Positions 61,601-64,000 of a stretch of DNA of 64,000 nt are shown in pieces. The translations under genes and the position numbers were made by a program. The first letter of the stretch is position 1; every line of letters begins with the position of its first letter. The notes under the pieces are model-generated. The model had not been told where the DNA came from, did no database searches, and worked only from the letters and a program-made list of their open reading frames with translations. Origin of the DNA: Eudorina sp. 2006-703-Eu-15 (taxonomy: Eukaryota; Chlorophyta; Chlorophyceae; Chlamydomonadales; Volvocaceae). The DNA lies in the NCBI GenBank assembly GCA_003117195.1, contig BDSI01000018.1, forward strand, positions 1 to 64,000. The letters are read 5' to 3'.

Positions 61601-62564
61601 AAGCATTCGCCAGGTCCACAGGCGACGACTTAATGGGCGCCAAGTAGTGGTTGCAGTACGTGATGCAGTCCGCAATATCGTCATACACCGCCAAGTCGTA
61701 GTGCTGGAAGTCCAGGAACGCCCCGAGCACCTTGAGCAGCTGCTCTGTCTCGTACTTCGTAAAGTTGGCCGAGATGTTCGCGGCGATACCCGTGAACAGG
61801 TCCTTGTCGTAGTAATTCACCCTACAATGTCAGGGGAAACCCCTGAATCCAACCTGTCGCGTGAACTGCCTGTTATTCAAATCTCTAGCACATCGCGCTC
61901 ACCTGCTCAGCCAGTTCACTGGCAGACGGTGAGAAGTTAAGAAACCCTTGCCGGGGGGAGGGGGCTTACAGGGCGACAACCTCCTTTCGCGTAATATGCA
62001 ATTCCCATAATGATCATGCACATCCCCCTGGGACACCTGAAGCCGGCCGTCTGAACGGCTGCCTAGGAGCGATGCTTACTTGTGGAACGCCACGACCAGA
62101 TCCGTGACCTGTTGAGGCTCAAAGCCTGCTACTTTCGTCCTCGCAGCTTCTGCAAACTTCTTGTAGCCGGCAGGGTTGCTGTAGCCCCCGATGCTCAGCC
62201 AATAAGCCCAGAACGGAATGTCCACCTCGTCAACCTTGGCCAGCGACTCGCTCACGATAGCCTAATATCAGGACATGCAAATCGTTGGTCAGGATGTGGG
62301 CTGAGGTCCCGACCGGACTGAATATTTTACCGCCGCGCACCTTGTCCGCGAACGACGAAACCAGGTCCTTCACATAGCTTGAAGTAGCAGCACCTGCCAC
62401 TGCCTTGCCGGTCAGGTTGAGCGCTGTGCTGATCACCTTACGAGGCAACGAGACCACGCCCGGCATGATGGGGCTCAGCGGTGTGGTCGGCGAATCATGG
62501 CCAGCAGGAGCACCAAACTGACGAGTAAATACAGTTTGTGCAGCAGCGCAGGTCTGCTGGAGGC
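58661..62564 (-). CDS. Unrecognised helical protein, probably mitochondrial
   Basis: Exons 62564-62341, 62261-62080, 61821-61543, 61147-61038, 59138-58988 and 58766-58661 join with matching phases to about 350 residues. The first listed exon opens in phase 1, so an upstream exon with the start is missing. Its beginning (QTCAAAQTVFTRQFGAP) looks like a mitochondrial presequence with Arg/Ala and no acids. The rest is all-helical with repeat-like units such as VTDLVVAFHKVNYYDKDLFTGIAANI, EQLLKVLGAFLDFQHYD and LANAFAAFSKFEHERGDLFIALA. This style is seen in FASTK/RAP/OPR organelle RNA proteins, but there is no RAP domain. The C-terminus (SYQLYVFRDALVPKQYSP) is not helical. It could instead be an algal-specific subunit of a mitochondrial complex. 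The intron 59139-61037 is unusually long and repeat-bearing. Confidence 0.65.
59250..60680. repeat. Repeat-bearing insert in a long intron
   Basis: Two similar same-strand stretches, ACCGACCGACC..CTGCCGTACG near 59312-59332 and 60519-60545, each followed by a second CCGTAC. Runs of ten C or G lie at 59249-59257 and 60664-60672. An 80-residue minus frame (60325-60083) has Cys/His residues (PCREGCGKCLPANTPSHKW). This looks like a decayed mobile element, type unknown. Confidence 0.4.
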
Positions 62565-63725
62565 CTGCAAAACACGCAGTCCGGCGATGATGAAGCGTGC
62601 TCTGCCCACGAGCCTGAAAATCGCTGCCAGTCCATCCATTCCAAATACTACCTGCGCGCTCTGCCTGAAGCACCACCTGAGCACCCTTCCGAAGCATGGC
62701 TGCCTGGGTTGGTTCCGCCTTGTCCCGGAACAACTACGTAAGGGCCTAGCCGCTGGCCCGACGTGCGAACGTCTCAAAGTATCCAACAAATTAACCACGT
62801 TTCAGAATGCTGGTAATGTCCCTGAGTAAAGGCCTCCGGAGCCGTACGGACGCTAGTAACTGTTCTATTTGTTTCAGATGGCCAGCTGGCTAAACATCAA
62901 TTCACAGAGCGTTGAGGGATATTTCAACTTTATTTGGATGTCGTAGCTTGTATGAATATCGGAGCGAGACTAACATTGCATTTGCACCGTCTTACACCTC
63001 TTGTCACATGCCGAAATTCTTACATGAGGTTCAATGTGGTGAGCAATGTGGCTCTGGGGGATGCGCGGGACGTTGCATCCAGCGCGGTACCACAGAGGAC
63101 GTGCGTGTCCGAAATTGGGAAAGTCTGTTACATAGATCGTATCTGGCTTCAGACTTGAAGGCACACAAGCAAGGGTAGAGCCATCAGGCCATGCGGGCCC
63201 TTGCTGGCAGGTGCTGGCCAACCTGGGACGGGGCGGACCTAGCGCAGCAGTACTGTGCAGTACAGGCATCCGGAGCAGCATAGGGCGGCACCCGAAGCCA
63301 AAGCCCAGCAGCACGGCCACACAGGGGGAGTGCATTCAGGCCCTCCAAAACAAAACGGTCAGGCCCCACATTCCATTGACAGAGCAATACGTGGCCGCAT
63401 TGGCAAGAAGTCTCGTCGGGCAACTGATTCCCCAAACCAGTAGGACAAGCCCCCAGAGCTACGCGGCCTGCCGCAGGTCGACCTTTGAGTTACCGCTCGG
63501 AAAGTCCCAAAGACGAGACCGAACATCTGCTGTCGGAGTGGATTCCCACACCAACACTGGTACACCGCGTCACGGGATGGGCGCCCAGGATCAACTGGAC
63601 TGCCGCATCCACGGCACGGTGACCGGATTCCATGGCACTGATCGCTGCCGGACCACGGTATTAGCACAGCCTGTATCCGTCGGCACACCCCCGGGTAACG
63701 CCAGCGCTGGCCTCGGTTGAAAAAC
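62565..63725. other. Upstream region and possible retroelement 5' part
   Basis: The start of the minus-strand gene above is expected in the first few hundred bases. From about 63200 a plus-strand frame (63211-63720) leads up to the endonuclease frame, but it has no recognisable motif. It could be the 5' part (ORF1 or leader) of the non-LTR element. Confidence 0.35.
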
Positions 63726-64000
63726 ATGTTTACTGACGGCAACAAACGCTGGACCTGCGGCGATGGCCACCTGGCCAAGTTTCAATGCAACAGAGGATAT
63801 TGTAGCACGTGTGCTGCGCTGAAGTGGTGGGAGCGAGAAAACATGGACGTTGTGTGCATCCAAGAAACGCACACAACAATTAAACAAGTGGACACACTCA
63901 ATATAGCCTTAGACCGACAACACCGCATCGGGGGCGGATGGTGCCAGTACTCGTTCACGTGGAGAGGGCACCAGATCCATCTGGCAAACGTGTACCTGCC
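63726..64000 (+). mobile_element. Non-LTR retrotransposon, endonuclease domain (runs off the window)
   Basis: An open frame from ATG 63726 reads NMDVVCIQETHT, then GGGWCQYSFTWRGHQIHLANVYLP to the last base. IQETH is the metal-binding glutamate motif of the apurinic-type (exonuclease-endonuclease-phosphatase) fold, and VYLP is the later conserved strand. The usual WNV(N)G motif before it is missing; in its place is a Cys/His-rich stretch (CGDGHLAKFQC...CSTCAALKWW). The reverse transcriptase would lie beyond the window. The clade cannot be set from this part. Confidence 0.75.

Overview
The window is nuclear DNA of a volvocine-type green alga (Chlamydomonadales). This is inferred from GC-rich coding sequence, short exons with GT-AG introns (donors mostly GTGAG or GTGCG), plant/algal protein families, TGTAA polyadenylation motifs and several retroelement classes. 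Nothing in it is prokaryotic. Most genes are split into many exons. For three of them (UBP12/USP7, FRA10AC1 and an SV2-like MFS transporter) and for both RRM paralogues, my exon chains keep the reading frame from start to stop.

Layout. 1-972: 3' end of a class I (GH47) alpha-1,2-mannosidase, + strand. 2115-11312: a striking retroelement array, 12 LTR copies in alternating orientation, framed by one 5-bp target duplication (AAGAC). It is built from a small gag-bearing LTR element that carries an internal inverted LTR, and it contains fold-back copies of the promoter and first codons of the next gene. 11496-12833: that gene, FRA10AC1 (+). 14140-23380: UBP12/USP7 deubiquitinase, 24 exons (+). 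23381-27383: gene-poor, with small tandem repeats. 27384-30417: three-RRM RNA-binding protein (-).

27965-38618 is a tandem segmental duplication. It leaves an intact three-RRM gene, an RRM3-less paralogue (32979-35404, -), a broken fragment of an unrecognised gene (about 32430-32985, +) and the intact copy of that gene (37445-39976, +). 41043-42030: mitochondrial ribosomal protein uS17m (-). 42769-46978: MFS transporter (+). 48507-54965: MCM2 replicative helicase subunit (-), first exon not found. 55447-58305: an 86-bp perfect inverted-repeat pair around a Q/P-rich ORF. 58661-62564: unrecognised, probably mitochondrial helical protein (-). 63726-64000: endonuclease domain of a non-LTR retrotransposon running off the end.

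The host genes are functionally unrelated housekeeping genes (glycan trimming, splicing-associated, deubiquitination, RNA binding, mitoribosome, transport, replication licensing) and there is no operon logic. The biologically unusual parts are the inverted-LTR element and its palindromic array, which abuts and copies a host promoter, and the duplication that made truncated paralogues with signs of gene conversion. Both the array and the duplication need long-read confirmation, because palindromic tandem structures are also a known long-read or assembly artefact.
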